A DNA stretch of 51,371 nt from NCBI GenBank assembly GCA_017939155.1, contig JAGAZZ010000042.1:1-51371 (forward strand), written 5' to 3'. Below, piece after piece: positions 26,898 through 35,000 of this stretch; within the stretch, counting starts at the first letter, position 1; each line of letters begins with the position of its first letter. Source of the DNA: Alphaproteobacteria bacterium (lineage in GTDB: Bacteria > Pseudomonadota > Alphaproteobacteria > RF32 > CAG-239). The position numbers and the translations under genes were made by a program. The notes beneath the pieces are model-generated. The model had not been told where the DNA came from. It searched no databases and saw nothing but the letters and a program-made list of their open reading frames with translations.

Positions 26898-27989
26898 ATG
26901 AAAATACTCGTAGGAATGAGCGGCGGGGTGGATTCTTCCGTTGCCGCTTGTATCTTAAAAGATATGGGGCATGAGGTCATCGGCGCCACCATGTCAATTT
27001 GGGATAAAGAAAAACATTTTAACATCACCGCGCAAAAAGACGCCTGCTTTTCCCCTCATGAAGAGCAAGACATTAAAACCGCCCGCGCAATTTGTGAGAA
27101 ACTGGGCATAGAATATCACGTTATAGATTGCACCAAACAATATCAAAAAATGGTGCTTGATAATTTTAAGCAGGAATATCTTGCCGGGCGCACGCCAAAT
27201 CCGTGCGTGATGTGTAATGCCACCATAAAGTTTGAGGCGTTGCCTCGCTCCGCTAAAGAGCAGGGTATAGAGTTTGATAAATTCGCCACCGGACACTACG
27301 CCCGCTTGTCTTATAACAACACTCTAAACCGTTATCAGTTGCAACGAGCAATTGATGAAAAAAAAGACCAATCCTACTTCATTTATCGTCTGCAGCAGGA
27401 ACAACTTGCAAAAATTCTTCTTCCGCTCGGCGAATACACCAAAGAACAAGTGCGCGACACTGCCCGCAAATACGGTCTTGAGGTGAGCGATAAACCCGAT
27501 AGTCAGGATTTTTATACCGGCGATATTAATGATATTCTCCAAACTGCCCCCAAACCCGGCAATTTTGTCGATAAAAACGGCAAAATCCTAGGCAAACATC
27601 AAGGAATCTGGAATTTTACGATAGGTCAGCGCCGAGGTCTAGGCATTAGTGCCGACCGTCCGCTATATGTTATCGGCTTAAATAAAGAAAACAACGAGGT
27701 CGTTTTGGGCTATGCCGAAGAGGGGATGAAATCAGCGCTGACAGCCAAAGATTTGACTTGGCTTTCCGTTCCTCCGTTTGAAACCCAAAAAGAAATCTTA
27801 ATCAAGCTTCGTTCATCGCAAACGCCAATCCCCGCGATTTATACGCCAAATGACAGGGAAACCGTAACCATACACTTTTTTGAAAAGCAAAAAGCCGTGG
27901 CTGCCGGACAATCCGTCGTCTTTTATGATGAAAACGACTATGTCCTCGGTGGCGGTATTATTGAAAGTACGCAAAATGCTTCTGACTAA
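26898..27989 (+). CDS. mnmA: tRNA 2-thiouridine(34) synthase MnmA, CxxC type
   Basis: 363 aa from the ATG at 26898 (AAAGGAC upstream), which places VGMSGGVDSSVA, the PP-loop ATP site, at residues 5-16; the longer frame adds unrelated residues. It adenylates and thiolates U34 of tRNA Lys, Glu and Gln. The first catalytic Cys lies in NPCVMCNATIKF (Cys103, Cys106), giving a CxxC pair where E. coli has NPDIMC. The region where E. coli has the second catalytic Cys199 (DSTGICF) reads DSQDFYTGD here, with no Cys. This suggests the iron-sulfur-dependent version of the enzyme. It overlaps hydE by 14 bases. Confidence 0.93.
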   Translation: MKILVGMSGGVDSSVAACILKDMGHEVIGATMSIWDKEKHFNITAQKDACFSPHEEQDIKTARAICEKLGIEYHVIDCTKQYQKMVLDNFKQEYLAGRTPNPCVMCNATIKFEALPRSAKEQGIEFDKFATGHYARLSYNNTLNRYQLQRAIDEKKDQSYFIYRLQQEQLAKILLPLGEYTKEQVRDTARKYGLEVSDKPDSQDFYTGDINDILQTAPKPGNFVDKNGKILGKHQGIWNFTIGQRRGLGISADRPLYVIGLNKENNEVVLGYAEEGMKSALTAKDLTWLSVPPFETQKEILIKLRSSQTPIPAIYTPNDRETVTIHFFEKQKAVAAGQSVVFYDENDYVLGGGIIESTQNASD

Positions 27990-28965
27990 AGACGAGATTG
28001 TCGCTCTGCTTAAAGATGAAGCCCATCAGCAAGACTTATTCGACAAAGCAGACGAAGTACGTCGCCAATATGTCGGCGATGAGGTGCATTTGCGCGGGTT
28101 GATAGAGTTTTCTAATATCTGTCGCAATAATTGTCTTTATTGCGGTATCCGCCGCGGCAACACCAAAGCTATCCGTTACCGGATGAGCGAGGAAGAAGTG
28201 ATAGAAACTGCCCGCCGTGCGGTAAACCTTGGTTTTAAAACAATCGTTATGCAATCCGGAGAAGATATGTATTATGATACAAGCCGGATGTGTCGCATTA
28301 TTGAAGCCATCAAAAAGTTTGATGTCGCCATAACCTTGAGTATCGGCGAGCGGACGTATGAGGAATACAAAGCGTTCCGCGCCGCCGGTGCTGACCGTTA
28401 TTTAATGCGTATCGAAACCACCGACAAAGCTCTATATCATAAGCTAGACCCCGAGATGAGTTGGCAACACCGCTACGAGTGCCTGCTTAAAATTAAGGAA
28501 TTAGGCTATGAATTAGGCTCGGGCATAATGGTCGGTCTGCCTCAGCAAAGCATTGAAAGTATCGCCGAGGATTTGCTGTTTTTAAAAGAAATAGGTGTGG
28601 ATATGGCAGGTATCGGTCCGTTTATTCCGCACCCCGAAACCCCGCTCTCTAAAGAACCCGGCGGTATGCTAAACCTCTCCTTGCGCACCATGGCAATAAT
28701 GCGTCTTCTTATGCCTGATATTAACATTCCCGCCACCACGGCAATGGAAAGTTTAGCTCCCAACGGGCGCATGCAGGCGCTCCAAGCCGGCGCCAACGTC
28801 GTTATGCCAAATGTAAATGAAGGAGAGTATCGTAAACTCTATGAGCTGTATCCCAATAAAGCCTGCATAAATGATACGCCAAACCATTGTCGCAGTTGTA
28901 TAGAACTAAAAATCCTCTCCATCGGTCGCACCATCGGCACCGGCTACGGCAGCCACCGGAAATAA
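27976..28965 (+). CDS. hydE: [FeFe]-hydrogenase H-cluster maturase HydE (radical SAM)
   Basis: 329 aa starting inside the end of mnmA. The radical SAM cluster motif is CRNNCLYC (Cys49, Cys53, Cys56) after LRGLIEFSN, the HydE/BioB-like context. TIVMQSGEDMYY, MRIETTDKALYHKLDPEMSW, and GIMVGLPQQS with IGPFIPHPETPL are strongly HydE-like. HydE acts with HydG and HydF to build the diiron subcluster of [FeFe]-hydrogenase, so the organism probably makes or uses H2 anaerobically. No other hyd genes are in the window. PylB, a relative, is less likely given the sequence and the lack of other pyl genes. Confidence 0.9.
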   Translation: MLLTKDEIVALLKDEAHQQDLFDKADEVRRQYVGDEVHLRGLIEFSNICRNNCLYCGIRRGNTKAIRYRMSEEEVIETARRAVNLGFKTIVMQSGEDMYYDTSRMCRIIEAIKKFDVAITLSIGERTYEEYKAFRAAGADRYLMRIETTDKALYHKLDPEMSWQHRYECLLKIKELGYELGSGIMVGLPQQSIESIAEDLLFLKEIGVDMAGIGPFIPHPETPLSKEPGGMLNLSLRTMAIMRLLMPDINIPATTAMESLAPNGRMQALQAGANVVMPNVNEGEYRKLYELYPNKACINDTPNHCRSCIELKILSIGRTIGTGYGSHRK

Positions 28966-29015
28966 ACTCTCCTTTAACCATTTTCCCCCTATAATAAATC
29001 AAAAGGAGTCTGAAA

Positions 29016-29726
29016 ATGAAAAAACTGTTTTGCACCCTTGTCGTAACGTTAACATTTTTATTAAATTTCTCAGCCAATGCTTTAGAAACAAAATCTTATA
29101 TTCCCGAAAATCCAACCCGCGCGTTAATTTTTATTCACGGCTACGGCGGTTCTGGCGAACGGATGACGTGGATAAAAGACCGGCTAAAACCGCTCTTTCC
29201 CGATACGGCTTTTTATTTTCCGACCGCGCCGGATAAAGCACCTTATGGCGGTTATCAGTGGTTTGTCATCCCGGAACTGGGCGAGGGAATGTCAAGGGAA
29301 GATATTTATCAAGAGATGATGAAAGACGCGCTGCGCAATACCGCTCCCCTGCATAAATTAATCAAAGAAATCCGCCAAAACCTCAATATTTCTTATCAAG
29401 ATATTGATATAGCAGGCTTCTCCCAAGGCGGATTAATGGCGCTTTTAAGCGCACTAACTTTTGATGATAACTTAGGAAAAGTTATCTCACTTTCCGGTGT
29501 GCCGCTTGTCTTTACATCGGATTTTACAAAATCGCAAGTCAAAACAGCCCCAAGCATTTTGCTCATCCAAGGCAATAGAGATAACATTATTCCTAAAGAC
29601 AGTCTGGATTTAACCAAACAAACCTTAAACGCCTTAAAAATAACTCCGGTCGTTCGCGAAATCCCTAATATGTCCCATACGATTAGTTCTGAGGCATTGC
29701 AAGAATTGCAAACGTTTTTAAAATAA
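29016..29726 (+). CDS. Exported alpha/beta hydrolase (phospholipase/carboxylesterase family)
   Basis: 236 aa with a signal peptide ending SANA (about residue 22). The hydrolase fold shows LIFIHGYGGSGERM (oxyanion region), the nucleophile elbow GFSQGGLM, an acid in LLIQGNRDNIIP and the His in NMSHTIS. This is the carboxylesterase/lysophospholipase (YpfH/EstB) subfamily, here directed to the periplasm. AAGGAG precedes the ATG. It is monocistronic, and the downstream stretch carries long dispersed repeats. Confidence 0.82.
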   Translation: MKKLFCTLVVTLTFLLNFSANALETKSYIPENPTRALIFIHGYGGSGERMTWIKDRLKPLFPDTAFYFPTAPDKAPYGGYQWFVIPELGEGMSREDIYQEMMKDALRNTAPLHKLIKEIRQNLNISYQDIDIAGFSQGGLMALLSALTFDDNLGKVISLSGVPLVFTSDFTKSQVKTAPSILLIQGNRDNIIPKDSLDLTKQTLNALKITPVVREIPNMSHTISSEALQELQTFLK

Positions 29727-29767
29727 AAAAAGCCCCGCAACGCCAGCCTTTCTAACAGTTTCACTGC

Positions 29768-30196
29768 GAGTCATTGCGAGCGTCCGTGACGTCAGTCACA
29801 CATACGCGCGGCAAACTTCTCTTAGCTTTGCTAGGGAGGGACGACCGAAGCAAAGGTTAGTTGTTCGTACAAGTAGAAAAGCATAGCTTTTCGTAGCGGT
29901 ACAAACTTCTCTTAGCTTTGCTAGGAAGGCCACCTCTCTCCTGAGTCATTGCGAGGTGCATGGCGTTAGCCATACGCAACCGCGGCAATCCATAACTTAT
30001 GCGCAAGCATTCCTTATCTAATCATAGCCGCGGCAACACTTAGTTGTTCGCGCAAGTAGAAGCGAAGCTTCGTAGCGGTACAAACTTCTCTTAGTGTTGC
30101 AAGCGAGCATAGCGAACACAGCAACACTTAGTTGTTCGCGCAAGTAGAAGCGAAGCTTCGTAGCGGCGCAATCCATAACTTATGCGAAGCATTCCT
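29768..30196. repeat. Dispersed modular hairpin repeat, compound copies
   Basis: This fills a 575-base gap between genes. GAGTCATTGCGAG occurs at 29,768 and 29,942. Three loop modules appear with conserved flanks (CAAGTA before, GTAGCGG after) and different perfect stems: GAAAAGC/GCTTTTC at 29876-29892, and GAAGC/GCTTC at 30059-30071 and 30147-30159. The long-stem module also varies, CTTTGCT/AGCAAAG at 29826-29855 versus GTGTTGC/GCAACAC at 30094-30127. Ends read CAATCCATAACTTATGCG. No coding frame is supported. Confidence 0.87.
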
Positions 30197-30212
30197 TATC
30201 AATCATAACCGA

Positions 30213-30249
30213 AATAAAAAAAAGCCCCGCGTGATAAGTCACGGGGCAG
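30213..30249 (-). terminator. Rho-independent terminator downstream of the 30302 gene
   Basis: Minus strand: GCCCCGTGA and TCACGCGGGGC form the stem, followed by TTTTTTTT. Confidence 0.8.
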
Positions 30250-30256
30250 GGCTTTT

Positions 30257-30386
30257 AAAGCGGTAAGCAAAAAACGGGCAAACCCAAAATTCGCTACCTT
30301 TTTACGGATAATAAAGCGTGTAAAGCGGTAAGTAAAAAACCGGGCGAACCCAAAGTTTGCTCCCTTTTTCCGGGTAATAAAGCGTC
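30257..30386. repeat. 65-bp imperfect tandem duplication at the 3' end of the 30302 gene
   Basis: Two adjacent units (30257-30321 and 30322-30386), each starting AAAGCGGTAAG and ending near AATAAAGCG, differ at about ten positions. In the downstream unit, which lies outside the coding frame's end, the codon matching GAA is TAA. That codon is the stop of the gene. Confidence 0.8.
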
Positions 30387-30820
30387 CGGTCAGGATACAG
30401 AAAATGGATACATGAATACTTATCGTTTTGACTATATCCCAACGCCAGATACCACGCGTTCTTAAATGGTCTACCGCCAAGTTGGACAAGTAATGAATTA
30501 ACGTCATACCATTCACGTTTCATTGCATCAAGCAACCTCCAAGTCGGAATCTCGCAACCGATACCGGCTAAAGTAATGCCGTTGCAATAATCCTGCGCCG
30601 CTTCTGGCTTAATTTTCTTTTCATATCCTTGAAGCAAAATGATGAAGTTATTAAACAAAATCCCCAAAGGCTTTCTGCCCACAAGGTCAGCTTTGCGCTG
30701 GCTGACTAACCCATCTTCATACACAACCGGATAGTCAAAATGCTTTTCAAACCAGCAAACTCTCATCCGTTTCCACCAATTATACTGATGAAAACTTACA
30801 AAATTAGACAACAATTCCAT
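30302..30820 (-). CDS. Hypothetical protein with DUF1566-like C-terminal tail
   Basis: 172 aa. There is no signal peptide; a Trp/Tyr-rich start (NWWKRMRVCWFEKHF) leads to a C-terminal region CEIPTWRLLDAMKREW, NAWYLALGY and a final SKLWVRPVFYLPL, resembling the ends of DUF1566/fibrobacter-type surface modules (RPV at the end of the last strand). The C-terminal coding part is tandemly duplicated and the reading frame stops inside the second copy, so the present C-terminus is probably a recent change. The ribosome site is weak. Function unknown. Confidence 0.55.
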   Translation of the reverse strand: MELLSNFVSFHQYNWWKRMRVCWFEKHFDYPVVYEDGLVSQRKADLVGRKPLGILFNNFIILLQGYEKKIKPEAAQDYCNGITLAGIGCEIPTWRLLDAMKREWYDVNSLLVQLGGRPFKNAWYLALGYSQNDKYSCIHFLYPDRTLYYPEKGSKLWVRPVFYLPLYTLYYP

Positions 30821-30937
30821 AAAAACATATTTTAAAAATTAAACAATAATCAAATATCACTTCAACGATACCACAAACAAAAATGAAGTCAAATACATTT
30901 TAGAACATTTATGAGGAGTAAAAAGAAAAGTAAAAAA

Positions 30938-31894
30938 TTATGCCCCGGCAATCAAAGCGTTGCCGCAGGTAATGCGGTCACTGTCTTCTTCACGGCTGGG
31001 CACAAACACAATCACATCCCAGCCAGCCTCCAGCAAAGGCTGCTCAAATTGGCGGTATACATCATAGTCATCATAACACGTCGTCACATCAAAACCATTT
31101 TGCACGGCCGAATGTGTTTCATGAATAGGAGTTATTTTGACAATAAACATATCAGGACTAAAGAGTTCTGTCAGTCTGCCGGCGTCCAAAATCGTGTCTT
31201 TGGTAACGGCAAAATTAAGCGTGTATTTGCGCCCGACAGGTTGCGGCAAACGCTTCGCTAACACAGAAATTTCCGTCAAACTTAAACTCTTATGGTTAAA
31301 CTGATACTGTCTTTGCTCTTCATCTGTCGAGTTAATACTAAACTGCAAGCCCGCCTCGCCATGATAATCAATGTTTTTAATATCGCACCATTCTAAAATA
31401 AAGTTTGCCAGATTCTTGTTTTCCTTAGGCAACATCGTCGAAACAACCGGATGAATGGTATCTGCTTTGATATATTTATTGACAAGCCCCCGCAATTTCT
31501 CACGCGTAAACGTCAAAACATTAGGGTTAAAAGTCGGCTCTCCCATCCTTGCAAAATGGACATTAAAGCGTTTTGTTCGGTCAACTGTTTCATTTCTTAA
31601 AATCGTATCAATCTCATATTCCAAGTCTTCAAGCGAGGCGTTGCCGTGAAAACCGTATTTTGGGCAATCGCAAAACATACACTTCATCAAACAGCCCTTT
31701 TGTGTGCTGATGGTCGCAACCCACTTGTTTCTCAAATCAACAGGCTTATGTTTGACCCCGTTTATTTCTTTGTTAAGCCCTAAAAACGATGCTTTGATAT
31801 TATTCTCTTTTCCGTAATCCCCCACGGTCAAAAACTCAAGCTTCCGCTCATCGTCAACATAAATCTTCCCCGTATGGGTCTTAATCGTCCGCAT
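30938..31894 (-). CDS. RlmN/Cfr-like radical SAM protein
   Basis: 318 aa. The radical SAM motif is KGCLMKCMFCDC (Cys68, Cys72, Cys75), followed by FARMGEPTFNPNVL, the counterpart of the RlmN FMGMGEPL motif. Near the end, Cys310 in RITCGNAL matches the conserved C-terminal Cys that carries the methyl intermediate in RlmN/Cfr. The N-terminal accessory domain is short, and spacing differs from housekeeping RlmN. This looks like a divergent paralogue of the 23S rRNA/tRNA adenosine C2/C8 methylases; the target nucleotide is unknown. It stands alone. Confidence 0.75.
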   Translation of the reverse strand: MRTIKTHTGKIYVDDERKLEFLTVGDYGKENNIKASFLGLNKEINGVKHKPVDLRNKWVATISTQKGCLMKCMFCDCPKYGFHGNASLEDLEYEIDTILRNETVDRTKRFNVHFARMGEPTFNPNVLTFTREKLRGLVNKYIKADTIHPVVSTMLPKENKNLANFILEWCDIKNIDYHGEAGLQFSINSTDEEQRQYQFNHKSLSLTEISVLAKRLPQPVGRKYTLNFAVTKDTILDAGRLTELFSPDMFIVKITPIHETHSAVQNGFDVTTCYDDYDVYRQFEQPLLEAGWDVIVFVPSREEDSDRITCGNALIAGA

Positions 31895-32057
31895 CTTTTA
31901 TCCTCCAGATAAATACAATCCTATAAAAAGGCATTATATGCGAAAATATAAAAATGTAAATAAGCAAAGTTAGTAATAAAAATTTTTTATCCTCCCCTCT
32001 TAAAGACTTTCAAAAATACCAAAACTTGTAAAGTTTGATATCAGGTTCAAAGAGCAG

Positions 32058-33776
32058 TTATTCTCCAACCTCGAGCAACGGAGTCAGTTCTAAAACCTGT
32101 TCTAAAGGAAAAGCACTCTTTCTTTCCCCTTCGTCCCAATAATCCGAACTGCCACCGTTAATCGTTGGTTTATGATGCGGGTTATAAGTCAGCTTTGTAC
32201 CAAGCATATAATCATACGCGCGTAATCCTTTCGTATCCTGCAAATTGACATCAGCTCCTTTTGCAAGCAAATATTTAACCACTTCATACTGCCCCTCTTG
32301 TGCCGCATACATCAAAGCACTGCGTTTACCATGGTTAATACATAAATGTTTATCATATTCCCCGCAATCTTCATCTTCAAACGTCTGTTTGTTAATATCT
32401 GCTCCGTTTTCAAGTAATAGCTTCACGCTATCTAAATACCCGTATTGCGCAGCAACCATTAACGGCGTCTTTCCGAACCAATTTGGATAATCAATATCAA
32501 AATCTTGTTCATTTTTACCTAACCTGATAATCTCTTTCAAATTATCCGGATAAGCAATACTTAAATCCAGTAGTTTTTTATAATTTTTCAAATCCGGGTA
32601 ATTCGCTTCAATTTCTTTCCACTCACGACCGGTTAAGAGCATATAATTTAAGTTATCAGGAGTAATCAAATCCCAAGATTCCATTGAGGGCATTTTCAAT
32701 ACATACAACGCCGTATTGTATGCCTTTTTTGCAGATACCCCAAAAGTTTTAGTATAATAATCAGCTAATTTTTCCAAAGCTTTTTTATACCCGATACCAT
32801 AATTTAACACTTCGTTATACTTCGCAAAATTATAGTATGACAGCACAGCCCATTGTGTATAAGCAAAATTGTCCCATCTTTTCTGTTGTTCAACCTCAAA
32901 ATCAGGAAAATACTGCCGCATAAGTGCATTATACACGGCTCTCGCCTGATAATAAAAACGAATAGTTCCACAGGATTCTTCCATCCCTTCTCGAAACAAC
33001 ATATTCGTATAATGCCTTAAATCAGCATCATAGTTATATTTGGAATATAACTCGCAATCCGAAATCATAAAACTTTGTGCGCCATGCCCACCACCTGCAC
33101 CATCAAAAGACGCCACCTTATGATATTTTTGTGCTGTTTCACAAGGTATATAAACAGCCATATCTTCAGACCAATGTCGCCAATGCGGAATAATATCAAG
33201 CAAACATTTTAAATCTGCATAACATACCTGATAATCATCTCCAATTCTATCCAGATATTCTTCCTCTCTCCAACTGGACTGCCATTTCTCAGCTTTAAAA
33301 TATTCCAATAAATCATTATGGCTTTCTTCTGCCGCCTTTTTATATGATATAGTCGCAACTTTTTCGGGCTGATAGGCTTGCAACAAAACCATCAACTGAA
33401 AATTTTGCGCAGGCGTTTTGTTTTCAAGACTTTCTAAATACCGTATACTTCCTAACGGGTCATATCGAACCGCATATTGTGGTTCAAATACCGTATTATC
33501 CTTAAAATTATTAAAAGGAAATTCATCCAAGAGGACAGATAAATAAGCAAGTTTATATGCTTCGTTTAAAGGGCTGCTTATCGTTAATACAATAGAATTA
33601 TCCAATACATCAAGTCTGTCGGCAAAAGTTTTGTCGTCTTTAATTTCTTGAACTTTCTGCTGATATTTCTCAAGCAGATTATGTTTCAACAAATACTCTT
33701 CCATCGCCCAAACACAGGACGGCAATAATGCACCGACTAAAAGCAAAAAAACAAACGCAAAAACTTTTTTATTCAT
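32058..33776 (-). CDS. Exported protein with C-terminal ankyrin repeats
   Basis: 572 aa from the ATG at 33776, selected by GGAGG seven bases upstream over an earlier in-frame ATG. A signal peptide with VFAFVFLLLVGALLPS ends near VWA. A long helical region of unknown family (about 25-430) resembles TPR-like helical arrays. Then at least two ankyrin repeats follow: GKTPLMVAAQYGYLDSVKLL with LENGADIN, and RSALMYAAQEGQYEVVKYLL with AKGADVN. Periplasmic or secreted ankyrin proteins mediate protein contacts. It is monocistronic, facing away from the CRISPR locus. Confidence 0.78.
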   Translation of the reverse strand: MNKKVFAFVFLLLVGALLPSCVWAMEEYLLKHNLLEKYQQKVQEIKDDKTFADRLDVLDNSIVLTISSPLNEAYKLAYLSVLLDEFPFNNFKDNTVFEPQYAVRYDPLGSIRYLESLENKTPAQNFQLMVLLQAYQPEKVATISYKKAAEESHNDLLEYFKAEKWQSSWREEEYLDRIGDDYQVCYADLKCLLDIIPHWRHWSEDMAVYIPCETAQKYHKVASFDGAGGGHGAQSFMISDCELYSKYNYDADLRHYTNMLFREGMEESCGTIRFYYQARAVYNALMRQYFPDFEVEQQKRWDNFAYTQWAVLSYYNFAKYNEVLNYGIGYKKALEKLADYYTKTFGVSAKKAYNTALYVLKMPSMESWDLITPDNLNYMLLTGREWKEIEANYPDLKNYKKLLDLSIAYPDNLKEIIRLGKNEQDFDIDYPNWFGKTPLMVAAQYGYLDSVKLLLENGADINKQTFEDEDCGEYDKHLCINHGKRSALMYAAQEGQYEVVKYLLAKGADVNLQDTKGLRAYDYMLGTKLTYNPHHKPTINGGSSDYWDEGERKSAFPLEQVLELTPLLEVGE

Positions 33777-33882
33777 ATTAACCGCCTCCATTATATTAAT
33801 CTCATAAGAATAAATTAAATTCTTAGAATAAGTCAATCACAATTTTCTTAAATTCCGCCTCACACACAAACACAAAAAGAGA

Positions 33883-34020
33883 ATGTTACAAAGTATAGAG
33901 AGCTGTGTGAAAGCACCACCGCAGGCTATATTCAGTCCTATGCAGGCAATAGAAGATTTTATCCTTATTAAAGCAGGCATTAAAGAAATAGAAACCAATA
34001 ATGCTGTAAAAGAAAACTAG
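33883..34020 (+). CDS. Possible 45-aa small ORF upstream of cas1
   Basis: The frame runs from ATG at 33883 to TAG at 34020, ending 11 bases before cas1. The peptide contains PPQAIFSPMQAIEDFI and KAGIKEIETNNAVKEN. It could be a small leader gene or the C-terminal remnant of a gene once upstream of cas1. It does not resemble the end of the Cas9 in this window. No clear Shine-Dalgarno site is seen. Confidence 0.3.
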   Translation: MLQSIESCVKAPPQAIFSPMQAIEDFILIKAGIKEIETNNAVKEN

Positions 34021-34031
34021 GGAGAACGCTG

Positions 34032-34937
34032 ATGGAAAAACAAATTATAGAAATAAGTAACGATGGCTTTTATTTGTCATTGTTTCGCGGGTTTTTAGTG
34101 ATAGAAAACGATAGCTTAAACATAAAGCAAAACGCGCCGCTAGATAATATTTTATCACTGGTTCTTTCCGCAAATAATGTAATAATCTCTAAAAATATAG
34201 TTAATGCGATATGTGAAAATGGAGGAGTTATAATTTTTTGCGATAAATGTTATCTTCCGAGCGCCATAACACTTCCCTATACAGGACATTGGCTAATAGC
34301 TCCACGCATAAAGCAGCAAATAGATTGTTCGCTGCCTCTGCAAAAAAATCTCTGGAAAAATATTGTACAACATAAAATTCTCAATCAAGCAAATGTGTTA
34401 GAACATTTTTTTCCCGAACATCAAAACTTAGAACGATTGAGATGGCTGGCTAAAGAAACTCTGAGCAATGATGCCAGAAATCATGAGGGACAAGCGGCAA
34501 GTATTTATTTTAAATCATTATTTGGTAAAAAATTTGTGCGTGATAGATTAAGCGATGACCTCAATATTTTATTAAATTATAGCTATACTATTCTTAGAGC
34601 AATAGTAGCAAGAGCTGTTGCAGGAAATGGTCTATTGCCCTATTTAGGAATAAAACATTGCAATAAAACTAATCCCATGCCTTTAGTGGATGATTTAATC
34701 GAGCCGTTTCGTGCGGTTGCTGATAAAATTGTTTATGATGAAGTTAATAAGCTTATAAATATAGACCATATAGAATTAACCCCGGAAATCAAGAGAAATA
34801 TAACCAAAATAATTACATATCCCGTACAGACAGAAAAAGGATGTGTTTCTCTAAATGATGCCATATACGATTTTGTGGCCAGCTTAGTTGTAAGCTATGA
34901 AATGAAAACAGTAGCATTAAGGTATCCCGAGATTTAA
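34032..34937 (+). CDS. cas1: CRISPR integrase Cas1, type II
   Basis: 301 aa, the usual length for type II Cas1. The metal-binding triad of the integrase is visible: Glu152 in NHEGQAASIYFKSLF, His209 in YLGIKHCNK and Glu224 in DLIEPFR. GGAGAA sits six bases before the ATG. Together with Cas2 it inserts new spacers at the array leader end. It is on the plus strand, separated from cas2 and cas9 by a 100-aa gene and the whole array. This differs from the usual cas9-cas1-cas2-array order of type II-C. Confidence 0.96.
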   Translation: MEKQIIEISNDGFYLSLFRGFLVIENDSLNIKQNAPLDNILSLVLSANNVIISKNIVNAICENGGVIIFCDKCYLPSAITLPYTGHWLIAPRIKQQIDCSLPLQKNLWKNIVQHKILNQANVLEHFFPEHQNLERLRWLAKETLSNDARNHEGQAASIYFKSLFGKKFVRDRLSDDLNILLNYSYTILRAIVARAVAGNGLLPYLGIKHCNKTNPMPLVDDLIEPFRAVADKIVYDEVNKLINIDHIELTPEIKRNITKIITYPVQTEKGCVSLNDAIYDFVASLVVSYEMKTVALRYPEI

Positions 34938-35000
34938 AAAGAAAATAATTAAGTTACATCAAATCTCAAAAATTGAAAATATAAAAAGGAGAATAAATAA

